NCBI RefSeq assembly: GCF_030053135.1
Contig: NZ_CP125651.1
Span: 62,001-126,000, forward strand
Reading direction: 5' to 3'
Origin: Rhizobium sp. BT04
GTDB lineage: Bacteria > Pseudomonadota > Alphaproteobacteria > Rhizobiales > Rhizobiaceae
Length of the DNA stretch: 64,000 nt
In this document: one piece after another, positions 7,612 to 16,046 of the stretch
Layout of the letters: every line of letters starts with the position of its first letter
Position numbering within the stretch: the stretch's first letter is position 1
Position numbers and translations under genes: made by a program
Notes under the pieces: model-generated
Databases searched by the model: none
The model's input: only the letters and a program-made list of their open reading frames with translations
What the model was told of the DNA's origin: nothing

Positions 7612-9138
7612 ATGACGACATTCGAAACCATCTTCAATGACCCGAACTTACCCCAGACAAAATCACAACGACCAGGCGATCGCCAAAAACCGGAGAGCGG
7701 CGCGTTGCGCCTGAAAGGGAGCGCTGCCAAGGCAGCCTTCCTAATCAACGGCAACAGCTATTTCGCCGAACTGGCGCGCACGCTGCGGCAGGCGCGGCGC
7801 ACCGTCTGGATCGTCGGGTGGGATTTCAATCCCGACATCCGGATGGAGCCGGAAAAATCCGACGAAACATTGGCCGACATCCTGCACGCCTTGGCAGCGG
7901 CAAATCCCGAGCTCGAAATACGCATCCTCATCTGGACGCTCGGGCCGATCTATTCGGAAAAGTCCCTGCAGGTGCTGCGAAAAAAGACCTTTCCCAGGAA
8001 TGCGCGGATCGATCTGCGCTTCGAGCTTCAACCGACCTTACGCGGCTGCCACCATCAGAAACTCGTCTGCATCGACGATGCCGTCGCCTTTATCGGCGGC
8101 ATTGACCTGACGTCGCGGCGATGGGATACAAGACGCCATCGCGCCGTGGAGAAACTGCGGCGCGATCCCGAGGGCGTTTCCTACGATCCGCTGCATGACG
8201 TCCAGGCAATGGTCACCGGCGACGCCGCCAGGCTGATCGGCGATATCGCAAGGCAGCGCTGGGAAAACGCCACCGGCGAAAGCCACCTGCCGCTTGCAGA
8301 CAAGATCGCCTTTGCCTGGCCCGACGATCTCGCCATTTCCATGAGGGAGATCCCGGTCAGCTTCGCGCTGACGGAGCCCTCGACCGCTTTTCGCCCCGGC
8401 ATCAGCGACGGCATCGCCATGACATTGGACGTCATCGCCCGGGCGCGGCGGCTGCTTTACATCGAGGCGCAATATCTCGCCTCCTTCCGCGTCGCGAACG
8501 CCATTGCCGCGCGGCTGCAGGAGGAAGACGGTCCCGAGGTCGTCATCATCTGTACGCGCAGCTCTCACGGATTGATCGAAAAGCTGGTCATGGGCGGCAA
8601 TCGCGACCGCGTCATCCGCCGTCTCAAGCGAGCGGATCGCGCCGACCGTCTGCGCGTCTATTATGCCGTCGTGCCTAGGCCAACCGTGCCCGGGCCAGTC
8701 GCGCCTGGAGAGGGCGCCGAGGTGGAAGTGCTCGTCCATTCCAAACTGTTGATCGCCGATGACGAACTGGTGCGCATCGGCTCCTCCAACCTCAACAATC
8801 GCTCGGAAGGGCTGGATTGCGAATGCGACATGCTGTTCGAAGCCGGCAACGACGAACACCGCAGGGCGATCGCTGATCTGCGCAATCGCCTGCTGTCGGA
8901 ATATCTCGGAACCACCTCCGAACGCTTTGCCGCAGCCTTTGCGCAAAGCGCCTCGGTCATCGAAGCGGTCGGCGCGCTTAATGACGGGCCTCGGGGCTTG
9001 CGGGAATTCGCCGTCGAACTGTCGGGCAGCATCTCGCCGATTTCAGGCACCGCGCTCTTCGACCCGGTTCGACCCTTCGCGCCCTTAGACCGACTGGGCC
9101 TCGGCGCGCTCGTCCGCCTCCTCATCCGCCCCGCGTGA
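7612..9138 (+). CDS. Phospholipase D-like (cardiolipin synthase-type) enzyme
   Basis: PLD-superfamily phosphatidyltransferase or phosphodiesterase. The 508-residue protein has two HKD motifs: HQKLVCIDD with H148, K150 and D155, followed by FIGGIDL; and HSKLLIADD with H376, K378 and D383, followed by GSSNLNNRSEG. This two-domain layout matches cardiolipin synthase B (ClsB/YbhO) and eukaryote-like PLDs. The neighbouring YbhN and YbhP homologues support a phospholipid role. There is no N-terminal membrane anchor, so it is probably cytosolic or peripheral. Its 3' end overlaps the convergent YbhN-like gene by 54 bp. The substrate is not certain from sequence alone. Confidence 0.85.
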   Translation: MTTFETIFNDPNLPQTKSQRPGDRQKPESGALRLKGSAAKAAFLINGNSYFAELARTLRQARRTVWIVGWDFNPDIRMEPEKSDETLADILHALAAANPELEIRILIWTLGPIYSEKSLQVLRKKTFPRNARIDLRFELQPTLRGCHHQKLVCIDDAVAFIGGIDLTSRRWDTRRHRAVEKLRRDPEGVSYDPLHDVQAMVTGDAARLIGDIARQRWENATGESHLPLADKIAFAWPDDLAISMREIPVSFALTEPSTAFRPGISDGIAMTLDVIARARRLLYIEAQYLASFRVANAIAARLQEEDGPEVVIICTRSSHGLIEKLVMGGNRDRVIRRLKRADRADRLRVYYAVVPRPTVPGPVAPGEGAEVEVLVHSKLLIADDELVRIGSSNLNNRSEGLDCECDMLFEAGNDEHRRAIADLRNRLLSEYLGTTSERFAAAFAQSASVIEAVGALNDGPRGLREFAVELSGSISPISGTALFDPVRPFAPLDRLGLGALVRLLIRPA

Positions 9139-10047
9139 TCTCCGCCGAAAGATCACCTCGCTGATGACGAGAAGCGTAGAGCCGAGCGCCAGCGGAATGA
9201 AGAAATAAGCGCACCGGAACGCAATCAGCGCGCCGATCGACGCTTCCTTCGGCACGGCATAGGAGACGGTCGCCTCGAGCACGCCGAGACCGCCCGGCAC
9301 GTGGGTTGCGAGGATTGCCGAATTGGCGAGCACGTAAGCCGTCACCGACCGGAAGAAGGCGACGTCGCCGAAGGCCGAAAGCATCTGGTGCAGGCAGGCG
9401 GACACAAGCGTGAAGTTGACTGTCCCCACCCCGATCTGCCCGACCGCGATCGAAAATCGCGGCAGCTGAAACGACCAGCGCCACAGCCGCAACGTGCCGC
9501 GGATGAAAAACGCCAGGCCCGCATAGACAACCGGCACGATCAGCGCTACCGCGCCGAAGATGCGCACACTTCCCGGATCGATGCGCAGCAGGCGGCCGGC
9601 ATCGCCGGGATTGACGATCATGGCGAGACCGCCAAGCGTCATCAGCCCCAACCCTACCGTGACGCCGCAAAACAGGATGATCTTCGCCACGTCCTCCGCC
9701 GCCAGCCCCCAGCGCGAATAGAAACGATAGCGGAAGGCGCCGCTGCTCAGGCCGGCAAAGCCGATATTGTGGCCGAGCGAAAGACTGATGAACGAAGCCA
9801 GCGCGATCTTTCGATAAGGCAAGGACTTGCCGAGTGAACGGATCGCCAGGAGATCGAAGCAGCCGAGGCAGAGATAGGATGCCGCGGCAAAGAGAAGCGC
9901 CATGCAGAAAGTCGAAAAAGGGATGCTCCGAACCGACTGGACGATCTGCTCCAGGCTGTACTGTTGAAATATGCGATAGAGAAGAAAGATCGCAAGACAA
10001 AGGGCGGCTACCAGCAGTCCATTCCAGATTATGCTTTTCAAGTTCAT
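9085..10047 (-). CDS. YbhN/UPF0104-family membrane protein (flippase domain of LPG synthase type)
   Basis: Integral membrane protein of 320 residues with about eight transmembrane segments, starting MNLKSIIWNGLLVAALCLAIFLLY. Motifs include SLGHNIGFAGLSSGAFRYRFY and THVPGGLGVLEATV, typical of the lysylphosphatidylglycerol synthase transmembrane region family. In MprF, this kind of domain moves lipids across the membrane. E. coli YbhN is encoded next to a ClsB cardiolipin synthase, so a role in handling the PLD product is a reasonable inference. The last 54 bp overlap the end of the convergent PLD gene. An EcfG-type promoter lies upstream at 10092-10116. Confidence 0.85.
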   Translation of the reverse strand: MNLKSIIWNGLLVAALCLAIFLLYRIFQQYSLEQIVQSVRSIPFSTFCMALLFAAASYLCLGCFDLLAIRSLGKSLPYRKIALASFISLSLGHNIGFAGLSSGAFRYRFYSRWGLAAEDVAKIILFCGVTVGLGLMTLGGLAMIVNPGDAGRLLRIDPGSVRIFGAVALIVPVVYAGLAFFIRGTLRLWRWSFQLPRFSIAVGQIGVGTVNFTLVSACLHQMLSAFGDVAFFRSVTAYVLANSAILATHVPGGLGVLEATVSYAVPKEASIGALIAFRCAYFFIPLALGSTLLVISEVIFRRRSRGADEEADERAEAQSV

Positions 10048-10089
10048 CGATCATCCATTCCGAGGTGCGAGCGCCATGCGCGATTATCC

Positions 10090-10116
10090 GGAACGATCAA
10101 ACGAGTTCTGTGTTCC
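10090..10116. promoter_or_regulatory. Interleaved divergent EcfG-type promoters
   Basis: On the minus strand, GGAAC (10116-10112), 16 bases and CGTT (10095-10092) match the consensus for the YbhN-like gene, giving a leader of about 40 bases. On the plus strand, GGAAC (10090-10094), 16 bases and TGTT (10111-10114) form a near match for the gene at 10188. The two sites overlap almost entirely, forming an imperfect 27-base palindrome. Confidence 0.65.
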
Positions 10117-10187
10117 CCCGGGGAGGAACAGTTCGCTGCCCCCGGAAACGCGTTCTAAGTTGGAGCGAACGAGCTTTCAGCAGGTCT

Positions 10188-10916
10188 ATGCCGGATAAAT
10201 CGATCAAACTCCTGACCTATAACGTGCACAGCTGCATCGGCAGCGACCGGAAGCTCGATCCCGGCCGCATCGCTTCCGTCATTGCCGAAGCTGGGGCCGA
10301 TATCGTGGCACTTCAGGAGGTCGATGTCTCGAGGCGCAGGACCGGCGGCGTCGATCAGGCGCATGCGATCGCATCGCTTTTGAGGATGCAGGCGCATTTC
10401 CATCCGGCCTTGTCGATCGCCGAAGAGCAGTATGGCGATGCGATCATCACCGCACTGCCGACAGGCGCGGTGAAGGCCGGCCCACTGCCGTCGATCGGGG
10501 AACAGCGCGGCGCCCTTTCCGTCGAAATCATGCTCGGCGACAGGAAGTTGCTTGTCGTCAACACCCATCTCGGTCTTCGCGGGCGTGAGCGCATCCGGCA
10601 GATGACGACGCTGTTGAATACGGGCTGGCTGCGCGGGACGACGGACGAGCCGCTTCCAAGCATTCTCTGCGGCGATTTCAACGCCATTCCGTCATCGGCG
10701 ACCTACCGGCTTGCCGCGCGGTCTTTGAAGGACGCCCAGCTCACAGGCACCACCGCGCCGAGAGCGACCTTTCCCGCCCGTTATCCCCTGATGCGCCTCG
10801 ACCACATCTTCGTCACCGACGATCTCATCGTCAAAAGAGCGGACGTCCTGGAAAACCGACTGACGAGGGTCGCCTCGGACCACCTCCCTCTGCTTGCGGA
10901 AATCGACTTCGCCTGA
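10188..10916 (+). CDS. Endonuclease/exonuclease/phosphatase-family protein (YbhP-like)
   Basis: Metal-dependent phosphodiesterase fold of 242 residues. The start at 10188 (MPDKSIKLLTYNVHS) is chosen because the EEP fold begins there; a longer frame to 9834 would run through the divergent promoters and the neighbouring gene. Signature motifs are LLTYNVHSCIG, IVALQEVDV (metal-binding E44), NTHLGLRG, CGDFNAIPSS, LDHIFV and SDHLPLLAEI, the complete catalytic set. No signal peptide is visible. E. coli YbhP sits with YbhO (cardiolipin synthase) and YbhN, the same three families as here. Substrate unknown; a phospholipid head-group or phosphoinositide-like target is possible. Confidence 0.85.
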   Translation: MPDKSIKLLTYNVHSCIGSDRKLDPGRIASVIAEAGADIVALQEVDVSRRRTGGVDQAHAIASLLRMQAHFHPALSIAEEQYGDAIITALPTGAVKAGPLPSIGEQRGALSVEIMLGDRKLLVVNTHLGLRGRERIRQMTTLLNTGWLRGTTDEPLPSILCGDFNAIPSSATYRLAARSLKDAQLTGTTAPRATFPARYPLMRLDHIFVTDDLIVKRADVLENRLTRVASDHLPLLAEIDFA

Positions 10917-10920
10917 TCAC

Positions 10921-10984
10921 CGATGTCGTGCTCGCTCTGACATCCGCTTGAAAAACGGCATTCGCCAGCCCCCGCACGACATCG
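10921..10984. repeat. Long-loop perfect inverted repeat
   Basis: Arms CGATGTCGTGC (10921-10931) and GCACGACATCG (10974-10984) are perfectly complementary over 11 bases with a 42-base spacer. It lies directly after the EEP gene and before the chemoreceptor promoter region. It could be a terminator-like structure or a recombination/insertion scar. Confidence 0.5.
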
Positions 10985-11134
10985 AAACGAATATTTCACG
11001 AATAATGTGATATGGAATGTTCATTCCGCAGATGCATCATGTGTCCGAGCGGGGGATGGATGTGTAGTCGGTTCGAGCGGATCAGGACTTTCACTCGAAA
11101 TCGAGCGTTCTCCCTGTGGGGAGAGGAGGGGTTG

Positions 11135-13636
11135 ATGTTGGGTAGGCTGTTGTCACGTGTGCGCATCCAGACGCAGGTGATGGTATTCATCGTTCCATTC
11201 ATCTTGAGCATCATGGCCGTCGGTGCGACGGGCCTTTATGCATCGAGCCTGCTTCAAGGGCGGATGGATATCTCCAACTCCGTCCTGCAGTCCCTGAGCG
11301 GCTTTCGCAACCTGTCTGCCGCGATGGCCGAATTCCTTGCCAATGCCACGCAGGAAAACCGGGACCTTGTCACCGCAAAGCTTGCCGATCAGCGCAGCCT
11401 TTTGAGGTCCAGCCTCGACCGGCTTGCGGCGGATCGCAGCGGCCAGCAGGAGCTGGAACAGACGCTGTCTTCCATCGACGGAATTTCCGCGCGCATGGAC
11501 TCGCTGTGGCAGCTTCAGGAGAGCCGGGCCGCACTCCTCGCCGATCTCCAGAAGGCGCAGAGCGCCGTTGTCTCCTCCCAGACCGATATCGTCGAAGGCG
11601 CCAAGGTTCTCCAGCGTGCTGCCGACATGAAGGAAGATGAGGCCCGCAATACGCTTGGCGATGCACAGCGCATATCGGACTTCGCGTCCTTCGCCCAATC
11701 GTTGAACGACAAGGCGCAAGCCGCAGGCCCGATCGGCAGCCCCGACATGGAGGAGCTTGTCCGGCAGCAGCGCATCGTCGGAATGGCGCTTGGCGGCGAG
11801 GCACCGGAGGCCAAAAAGACGATCGACGACGCCATTGCTTCCCTGAAGCCGCTTGTCGAAGCCGGCCAGACCGAGGAGCGCGCCGCCGGCCTCAAGGATG
11901 CGACGAGCCGCATCATCGGCAGGCTGCCCGAATTGCAGGCGGTCGCCGCACGGCGGCTGAAGGCGGTAACGGACAAGGCGGCCGAGACCGCCAAAACGGT
12001 CGAGCGCGCCAAGACCAGCCAGAGAGACGGCCAGAAACTGACAACCTCGGCATATGTGATTCAGATCGTGATGGCGAAGCTGACGCTGGCGCCGACCGAT
12101 GCCAATCTCCAGCGGCTTTCGCAGGAAATCACCGCGGTCAGGAAGGGGCTGGACACCTTGATCTCCAATGCCGGCGGCGTTGCGCAATTCGACAACCTCA
12201 AGCCGAAGCTGCTGCCGGCAATAGATAAGATGCAGAAAGCGGCCACCGACCTCGTCCACGTCAGCGGGCAGCGCCAGGACGAATTCCGTGCCGCCGCCGC
12301 CGATGTCGACCGGATGTGGTCTCAGCTGACGGCTTTCGCCGAGATGCAGCGGCAGAATGCGGCCGCGGAACGCACCGACGCCAATTCCATGTCGCTCGGC
12401 ACGACGATCCTCGGCGTGATGATCGCAATCCTCGCCGGGATCGGGCTGACCGTCACGCTCAAGGGCCCGATCAACCAGATCACCTCGGCCATGCGGCGGC
12501 TCGCCGACGGCAAGCTCGAAACGTCGATCGTCGGTGATAACAGGGCCGACGAAATCGGCGACATGGCGCGTGCGCTCGGGGTCTTCAAGAACAATGCCAT
12601 CGCCAAAGTCGAAATCGAGGAGCGCAGCGAGATCGAGCGGACAAAGGCCGAGGAGGAACGGCATCGCAATGACGCGGAAAAACGCGCGGTCGAACACCAG
12701 ATAGACTTTGCCGTAACGGCGCTGGCCGAGGGCCTCGGGCGCCTGGCGCGAGGCGATATTTCGCAGACGATCGCAACGCCCTTCTTCGGCCGGCTTGAGC
12801 AGCTTCGCAACGATTTCAATTCGTCGCTGCTTCGCCTGCAGGAAACAATCGACCAGATCCGTACCAATACCCGCATGATCGAAGGAAATGCCGGTCAGAT
12901 GGATCTATCCGCAAGCAACCTTGCAAAACGCACCGAACAGCAGGCCGTCGCACTGGAAGAGATCGCCGCGGCCATCGAGGAGATCACCACCACGGTTCGT
13001 TCGTCAGCGCTCTGTGCCGACGATGCCCGCCAGATCATCACCGATACCAAACAGACGGCCGATTCCTCATCCGAGGTCGTTGCCAGCGCTATCGACGCGA
13101 TGGGCAAGATCGAAGCGGCTTCCGACGAGATCGTGCAGATCATCGATGTCATCGATGAGATCGCCTTCCAGACGAACCTGCTCGCGCTCAACGCCGGCAT
13201 CGAAGCGGCCCGCGCCGGCGAGGCCGGAAAGGGCTTTGCGGTCGTGGCCCAGGAGGTTCGCGACCTCGCCCAGCGCTCCGCCGTGGCCGGCCAGCGGATC
13301 AAACAGCTCATCGGTCGCTCGCGGGCCGAGATTACCAATGGGGCGCGTGTCGTGCGCGAAACGAGCGAAGTCCTTGAAAGCATTTCCGCAAAAGTGGTCA
13401 CCGCATCCGAGCAGATGGACGTCATCGCCCGCTCGAGCAGGGAGCAGTACAACGCGCTGCACGAAGTCAATTCCTCGGTGAACCGGATGGACCAGATGAC
13501 GCAGCAGAACGCGGCCATGGTCGAGGAAACGAGCGCGGCGACGAAGGAACTTGCCGACGAGACGAGGACGCTCCTGCAACTCATCGACCAATTCCAGCTG
13601 GATGGAACGGACGCGCAACGCGTCGCCGCTGCTTAA
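11135..13636 (+). CDS. Methyl-accepting chemotaxis protein
   Basis: Transmembrane chemoreceptor of about 833 residues. The start at 11135 ([14 protein letters not shown]) has GGAGAGGAGGGG just upstream; an open extension to 11012 lacks support. TM1 lies at about 15-37. A long helical periplasmic sensor follows (about 40-420, resembling the helical bimodular type), then TM2 around [16 protein letters not shown], a HAMP domain, and a signalling domain. That domain contains the conserved hairpin tip [31 protein letters not shown], split here only for naming. There is no C-terminal WxxxF tether pentapeptide; the chain ends QRVAAA. It stands alone, without che genes. Ligand unknown. Confidence 0.9.
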   Translation: MLGRLLSRVRIQTQVMVFIVPFILSIMAVGATGLYASSLLQGRMDISNSVLQSLSGFRNLSAAMAEFLANATQENRDLVTAKLADQRSLLRSSLDRLAADRSGQQELEQTLSSIDGISARMDSLWQLQESRAALLADLQKAQSAVVSSQTDIVEGAKVLQRAADMKEDEARNTLGDAQRISDFASFAQSLNDKAQAAGPIGSPDMEELVRQQRIVGMALGGEAPEAKKTIDDAIASLKPLVEAGQTEERAAGLKDATSRIIGRLPELQAVAARRLKAVTDKAAETAKTVERAKTSQRDGQKLTTSAYVIQIVMAKLTLAPTDANLQRLSQEITAVRKGLDTLISNAGGVAQFDNLKPKLLPAIDKMQKAATDLVHVSGQRQDEFRAAAADVDRMWSQLTAFAEMQRQNAAAERTDANSMSLGTTILGVMIAILAGIGLTVTLKGPINQITSAMRRLADGKLETSIVGDNRADEIGDMARALGVFKNNAIAKVEIEERSEIERTKAEEERHRNDAEKRAVEHQIDFAVTALAEGLGRLARGDISQTIATPFFGRLEQLRNDFNSSLLRLQETIDQIRTNTRMIEGNAGQMDLSASNLAKRTEQQAVALEEIAAAIEEITTTVRSSALCADDARQIITDTKQTADSSSEVVASAIDAMGKIEAASDEIVQIIDVIDEIAFQTNLLALNAGIEAARAGEAGKGFAVVAQEVRDLAQRSAVAGQRIKQLIGRSRAEITNGARVVRETSEVLESISAKVVTASEQMDVIARSSREQYNALHEVNSSVNRMDQMTQQNAAMVEETSAATKELADETRTLLQLIDQFQLDGTDAQRVAAA

Positions 13637-13689
13637 AAGCGTCGGCCGCTCCGTATCGCAGCGCCCGGGCTGACGATGCGCGGCGCGCG

Positions 13690-13941
13690 TCAGTGGCGGC
13701 TGTAGAGCGGCGGCATCACCTCTTCGTCCGCAAGCTCCGGGTAGAGATGCCTGCGCACCCGGTCGAGTGCCTCCGCCTCCCTGCGGTTCCGTTCCAGGAG
13801 AACGGCGGTGACGTCCTTATAGGGCGCACCGTCCGACAAGGCGACGCGGACGGTTCCACCCTGCGAGAGGAAGTCGCAGAACGACCGTACCGAGCGAAGA
13901 CGCGTCGTAATCTCGACGTAGCGGTCGTCATGTCCAGCCAT
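13690..13941 (-). CDS. Small protein of unknown function (83 aa)
   Basis: Not recognised. An 83-residue soluble, charged protein starting MAGHDDRYVEITTRLRSV after GGGAGACGAAC. It has no membrane segment or signal peptide. The middle GTVRVALSDGAPYKDVTAVLLERNRREAEAL suggests a small mixed alpha/beta fold with a C-terminal helix. It opens a leftward run of small genes (13.7-16.8 kb) that look like stress or envelope accessory proteins. The good Shine-Dalgarno and typical codon use support a real gene. Confidence 0.65.
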   Translation of the reverse strand: MAGHDDRYVEITTRLRSVRSFCDFLSQGGTVRVALSDGAPYKDVTAVLLERNRREAEALDRVRRHLYPELADEEVMPPLYSRH

Positions 13942-14096
13942 GTTCGTCTCCCTTCCGGATGTAAGATGTCACTAATATTTCGGCGAGAAGATGGCGCCCG
14001 CTTCATGGCGATTCCGGACCGCATCGGTCGAATAGGGATGCGGATGCAATCAACAATTAAAGCATCTCGTCCGAGAATCCCCCAGGTCGTCCGGCA

Positions 14097-14606
14097 TCAT
14101 CCTCTGGCCAATTTCCGATTCATCACAGCAACGACCAAGGGCATTGCGGTCGTCGCTACGGTCCCCAGAGGTAGCCGCCGGACACCCCTCGTGACGAGGA
14201 ATGTTGCCGCCATTGCGCCTGCCAGCTTGAGCCAGGGCTGGGCGCCAAGCTGCGCATGAGCGCTTGCATCGGCCCACCGGACATTCTCCGCAACAACGGT
14301 CGCCGCCTGACGTTGGATCACGTGAAGGCGAGCACGGAGGTTTTCGAGCTCTTCTCTCAGATCTCGCAGACGGCTTTCCAGCGCATGATCGTTGGAGACC
14401 AGGCGGGCGGCATCGACGAGACCTTCAACTGGGACATGCCCCCCGAGCGTCGCAATATATGCCCGATATTCGGCCTCGCTCGCGAAACCCTCACGCCTGA
14501 TCAGATCGGGATTGGCGTTCGCTTCTTCGAAAACAGCCTGTGCCGTGCCGGCATTTTCGCGCATATCCTTGTTCGTGTCGATGTTCCCGAGTTCATCCTT
14601 GAACAT
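14097..14606 (-). CDS. Membrane-anchored coiled-coil protein of unknown function
   Basis: Not recognised by name. The 169 residues begin MFKDELGNIDTNKDMREN, preceded by TGGAG at seven bases. The N-terminal half is acidic and alanine-rich. Residues about 75-105 (ESRLRDLREELENLRARLHVIQRQ) form a likely coiled coil. The last 45 residues contain two short hydrophobic stretches (LAGAMAATFLV; TAMPLVVAVM), suggesting membrane association. The pattern resembles rhizobial stress-induced proteins of the DUF883/DUF3618 kind, but I cannot assign the family. Confidence 0.65.
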   Translation of the reverse strand: MFKDELGNIDTNKDMRENAGTAQAVFEEANANPDLIRREGFASEAEYRAYIATLGGHVPVEGLVDAARLVSNDHALESRLRDLREELENLRARLHVIQRQAATVVAENVRWADASAHAQLGAQPWLKLAGAMAATFLVTRGVRRLPLGTVATTAMPLVVAVMNRKLARG

Positions 14607-14687
14607 GATGCATCTCCAGTTGTTCCTGGCGATAGAACGTTCGACGGCTCAGAAGGATGCATCCGGGAACGAAACCGCGTCGTCCGT

Positions 14688-14705
14688 TTCCTGGAATTGC
14701 TCTAA
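14688..14705. repeat. Partial copy of the intergenic repeat
   Basis: Contains CCTGGAATTGCTCTA, identical over 15 bases to the end of the repeat beside matC (1313-1327 region). It abuts the 3' end of the small gene at 14702. It is probably a fragment of the same dispersed element. Confidence 0.4.
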
Positions 14706-14965
14706 TCATAGAGCTCGCCGTGACCAATCTGCTCCTGCCTGGCAGACACGTCGCTGATGACAGGATCGTCGGCCGGATCGGGATCTTTGTTGTTGGCATC
14801 ACTCAGAAACTGCGCAGCCTTCAGCAGCGCCGCGGCTATCTCTCCGGTTGCCCATCCGGCTTCATTGGCGGCTGCAATCAGCCTTTCCAAAGCGTCGCGC
14901 GCGGCATCGGTCGCCTCTTCAAAGCGCTGCGCGGGAGCTTCGGTTGTCGGCGGTGGAAAGGTCAT
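14702..14965 (-). CDS. Small helical protein of unknown function (87 aa)
   Basis: Not recognised. The start at 14965 (MTFPPPTTEAPAQRFEEA) has GGAGGAACGCCG upstream; an extension to 15028 lacks such a site. The 87 residues are rich in Ala, Glu and Asp and mostly helical (about 15-60: DAARDALERLIAAANEAGW then ATGEIAAALLKAAQFL), with an acidic tail (KDPDPADDPVISD). No signal or membrane segment. It belongs to the leftward small-gene cluster. Confidence 0.65.
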   Translation of the reverse strand: MTFPPPTTEAPAQRFEEATDAARDALERLIAAANEAGWATGEIAAALLKAAQFLSDANNKDPDPADDPVISDVSARQEQIGHGELYD

Positions 14966-15099
14966 CGGCGTTCCTCCATGGCTCTGGCTATTGGAGATGA
15001 ACGCAGCCCGCGGGAAATGGATGCACACTCACGCCGATTTAACGAACGGATGCCTTGTCCGCGCGACACAGACAGGGGTTCGTCGACGACCTTCCCGGG

Positions 15100-15330
15100 T
15101 CAGATGACCGTCTGCAACAGAAACGGGGAGCGCTCCAGAGGACGCTGCGCGAGAATCCTCAGCATCGCGGGGCCTTGTATGCCGCTCGTCGTTGTTGAGC
15201 GGCCGTCGTGATAGACCACCGTCATGACCCGGCTGAGGCTATCGTACCTGATCTGTGCGATCGTGCGTGTGTGAACCGGAAAGATGAATTCGTGGGGCTG
15301 AGATTTTGGCCCGGAGGTCTTCGAGGTCAT
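15100..15330 (-). CDS. Small KTSC-like domain protein (76 aa)
   Basis: Start assigned at 15330 (MTSKTSGPKSQPHEF), although the ribosome-binding site is weak (GGGGCATCACG); a longer frame to 15528 crosses a non-coding-looking stretch. The 76 residues carry IAQIRYDSLSRVMTVVYHDG followed by an aromatic-poor strand and GPAMLRILAQRPLERSPFLLQTVI. This resembles the small KTSC domain fold (beta-beta-helix, 'I.yd...L.v.f..G'), sometimes fused to lysyl-tRNA synthetase. The match is tentative. Confidence 0.55.
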   Translation of the reverse strand: MTSKTSGPKSQPHEFIFPVHTRTIAQIRYDSLSRVMTVVYHDGRSTTTSGIQGPAMLRILAQRPLERSPFLLQTVI

Positions 15331-15730
15331 CGTGATGCCCCGGCGAAACAATAGCAGGATTGACCGGGCCGTCCCCAACTCCGGACAAGCATGATAGTCA
15401 GCAGCACATCCCTCATCGCGTGTCTCCAATACGCTTGAAAATCGATCAAACAATAGGGCGGCCAGTTCCGGCAATCGCACCGGCGGCCCAGAGACCTCGG
15501 CCTCACCCCAACGACGCCGATCAAGCACATATTGTTTCCATGGTCGCGTGACATCGGCGTGACACGCAGATCGCGGCTCGAAACCCCGACCGACGGACGG
15601 TCTTCGTGCAGTGTCAGCTCCCTGGAACGGGATGATTTAGGCAGGTTCGGCCTAAAATCTGTTTCCTGTTTCAACCGAAGAGTCTGAACAGGATGTCGCT
15701 CTAAAACTGCTTAGAGGCGACGGCAGTCCA
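15331..15730. other. 400-bp stretch without a convincing gene
   Basis: No frame here has a good start, Shine-Dalgarno and codon pattern on either strand. The right-hand part (15624-15710) holds the palindromic repeat described separately. I see no clear promoter motif in the rest. Confidence 0.6.
15624..15710. repeat. Two-hairpin intergenic repeat element candidate
   Basis: Contains two inverted repeats in tandem. The first pairs GATTT-AGGC with GCCTAAAATC around 15632-15660. The second pairs CCTGTT with AACAGG around 15665-15692. It is followed by GTCGCTCTAAAACTGC. Tandem hairpins of this size in rhizobial intergenic DNA are typical of dispersed mosaic elements; copy number cannot be judged from this window. 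Confidence 0.45.
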
Positions 15731-15979
15731 TCAATGCAATGTTCCTCGCATCTCGTAGGCCCGGGCGGCCTCCGGCCAGCAATCAACGGCGCGTGCGAGC
15801 GACCGAATGGCTTCGTCCACGACGAAAACCGCATCGCCGAGCCGTTCGATCTCGTGGTCGAGCTCGTATACCTCGATCTCGTCAAGGCCTTCACTGTCCT
15901 GCAGCCGCCTGCTTGCCTCGAGCAGGCGCTCCGTGCGCCCAACAATATCAAGAGCGTTTCGTATGATGGTGTCGAGCAT
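15731..15979 (-). CDS. Small acidic helical protein of unknown function (82 aa)
   Basis: Not recognised. The start at 15979 (MLDTIIRNALDIVGRTE) follows GGGAGGGCAACTGC, so the longer frame to 16033 is rejected. The 82 residues are highly acidic and helical, with ERLLEASRRLQDSEGLDEIEVYELDHEIERLGDAVFVVDEAIRS suggesting a helical hairpin. No membrane or secretion signal. It lies in the same leftward cluster of small genes. Confidence 0.65.
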   Translation of the reverse strand: MLDTIIRNALDIVGRTERLLEASRRLQDSEGLDEIEVYELDHEIERLGDAVFVVDEAIRSLARAVDCWPEAARAYEMRGTLH

Positions 15980-16046
15980 GCAGTTGCCCTCCCTTTGATG
16001 ATCAAGTGTCGGGCATAAACGGGATGCTGACAATCCTGAAATCTTG

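Noticed and set aside
10125..10154. A second plus-strand GGAAC at 10125 paired with CGTT at 10151
   Set aside because: Spacing is 21 bases, outside the 16-17 rule; the 10090-10114 match is better.
14584..14620. GGAAC-N16-TGTT match upstream of the gene at 14097-14606
   Set aside because: The -10 element would overlap the start codon itself, so transcription would begin inside the gene. The ribosome-binding site TGGAG supports the ATG at 14606, so this is chance.
15360..15551. 63-residue plus-strand open frame in the gene-poor region
   Set aside because: No ribosome-binding site, proline-rich odd composition and antisense to nothing recognisable.
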